From JAZKSG01 sp036626215 (GTDB taxonomy: Archaea > Thermoplasmatota > E2 > DHVEG-1), in assembly GCA_036626215.1 (NCBI GenBank), contig JAZKSG010000052.1, forward strand, positions 1 through 6,646: DNA of 6,646 nucleotides, read 5' to 3'. Both the position numbers and the translations under genes were made by a program. The notes under the pieces were generated by a model. It was not told the origin of the DNA. It did not search any database and worked only from the letters and a program-made list of their open reading frames with translations. Positions 5,648 through 6,646 of the stretch are shown here, piece after piece (the first letter of the stretch is position 1; every line of letters begins with the position of its first letter).

Positions 5648-6646
5648 TTCTGAAATAATAAACTAGAGCTAAACCGACAGCAAGCATTACAATTAAAGCT
5701 GCAGGATAACCCAAATACCAATTTAACTCAGGCATGTTAAAAGGGCTAATATCGGGATTGAAATTCATTCCATATATCCCTGCGATAAATGTGAGAGGTA
5801 TAAAAATCGCTGCGAAAATGGTTAAAACTTTCATAACTTCATTCATCTTGTTGCTAACACTGCTGAGATATATGTCTATCATACCTGAAACTATATCTCG
5901 ATATGTCTCTAAAGTATCTATAACCTGTATAGTGTGATCGTAGACATCTCTCACATATATACTGATGTTTTTCTGGAAAAATTTTGACTCTGATCGTTGT
6001 AATCCACTGATTACTTCTCTAAGCGGCCATATTGACTTTCGTAAAAAGATTAGTTCTTGTTTGAAGTTATGGATGTTTTGTAGGGTTTTTGGTATAGGAT
6101 CTCCTACTACTTCCTCTTCTGTATCTTCTATTCTTTCTCCTATTTTTTCGAGGATTATAAAATAGTTGTCTACAACGGCATCTATCAGTGTATATGTTAG
6201 ATAACCGCTACCCATTTTTCTTATACGGCCTTTGGCTTTTTTTATTCTTTCCCGGATTGAGTTGAAAACATCTCCAGGTTTTTCTTGAAAAGAGATTACA
6301 AAGTTTTTACCTACTATTATGCTAACTTGTTCTGCTTTTATTTCCTCTTCTTCTACATATAACATCTTTATTAATAGGAAGGTGTAGTTTTCAAAATCTT
6401 CAATTTTTGGACGTTGCCCTGTGTTGACTATGTCCTCTAAAATTAAAGGATGCATATCAAATATTTCACCGATTTTTTCTATGATTTCTATGTTGTGTAA
6501 TCCATCTATGTTTATCCATGTGTTTGATTCCTTGTCTTTGAATTGGGTACATTCCTCTGGTTTTTTAACAGTTTTTTCTTCAAAGGATTCTTTGTCGTAA
6601 TCAATAACTGTTATTTTGACTTCCTCTGTTTTTTTCTCCCCTACAT
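5631..6646 (-). CDS. corA: CorA family Mg2+/Co2+ channel, 5' end cut by window edge
   Basis: A pentameric divalent cation channel of the cytoplasmic membrane, mainly for Mg2+ uptake. The window shows 337 residues. The frame is open to the edge and its first part (TEEVKITVIDYD, then TWINIDGLHN) matches the usual CorA N-terminal domain. The Met at 6455 (MHPLILEDIVNTGQRPKIE) is therefore internal and not the start. Then come the long acidic and helical region (EDTEEEVVGDP), the stalk helix ending in TM1 (about 272-291 of the visible part), the signature YGMNF with GMN at 292-294, the periplasmic loop with Pro and Glu, TM2 (about 310-331) and the basic end FRRKEWL. About 10-20 residues should be missing, judging from the T. 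maritima protein of 351 residues. GMN and the basic end fit CorA; the related ZntB type cannot be excluded by motif alone. Confidence 0.93.
   Translation of the reverse strand, partial: VGEKKTEEVKITVIDYDKESFEEKTVKKPEECTQFKDKESNTWINIDGLHNIEIIEKIGEIFDMHPLILEDIVNTGQRPKIEDFENYTFLLIKMLYVEEEEIKAEQVSIIVGKNFVISFQEKPGDVFNSIRERIKKAKGRIRKMGSGYLTYTLIDAVVDNYFIILEKIGERIEDTEEEVVGDPIPKTLQNIHNFKQELIFLRKSIWPLREVISGLQRSESKFFQKNISIYVRDVYDHTIQVIDTLETYRDIVSGMIDIYLSSVSNKMNEVMKVLTIFAAIFIPLTFIAGIYGMNFNPDISPFNMPELNWYLGYPAALIVMLAVGLALVYYFRRKEWL

Overview
This AT-rich window probably comes from an archaeon. Reasons: starts are preceded by Shine-Dalgarno sequences of the GGAGG/GGTGA type, upstream gaps hold BRE/TATA-like AT boxes, genes end in T-tracts, Ile ATA and Arg AGA codons are common, and there is a very small one-finger zinc protein. 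Several families here are also bacterial, so the domain is an inference (about 75%). A Thermoplasmatota-like lineage is only a guess. No rRNA, tRNA, CRISPR array or mobile element was seen.

Layout. (1) Positions 1-53, minus strand: the first 17 codons of a membrane-anchored or exported protein cut by the left edge. (2) 54-235: divergent promoter region with a dyad element ahead of a TTG start. (3) 236-1405, plus strand: a complete IscS/NifS-type cysteine desulfurase with every key catalytic residue. (4) 1411-4660, minus strand: a run of five genes. In transcription order these are three tandem six-helix membrane paralogs (YjdF/DUF2238-like), a DUF389 membrane protein, and a 58-residue C2H2-like zinc-finger protein. 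The paralogs and DUF389 are tightly packed: 45-nt gap, 4-nt ATGA overlap, 6-nt gap. The zinc-finger gene follows after 89 nt. (5) 4661-4794: a second divergent promoter region. (6) 4795-5619, plus strand: an MscS mechanosensitive channel. (7) 5631-6646, minus strand: a CorA-family divalent cation channel. Its frame stays open to the right edge, so its first residues are missing.

How the genes may work together. Apart from the desulfurase and the zinc finger, every complete or nearly complete gene encodes a multi-pass membrane protein. MscS (osmotic release) and CorA (Mg2+/Co2+ uptake) have known roles. DUF389 and the YjdF-like proteins do not. The arrangement suggests an envelope, osmotic or ion-homeostasis neighbourhood, but this is inference from context only.

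The most unusual feature is the three-paralog cassette. The first two copies align without gaps and share a set of His, Glu and Asp residues in or near the membrane helices. The third copy is clearly related to the second and is translationally coupled to it, but has lost most of those residues. It looks like an active/inactive paralog pair or a hetero-oligomer.
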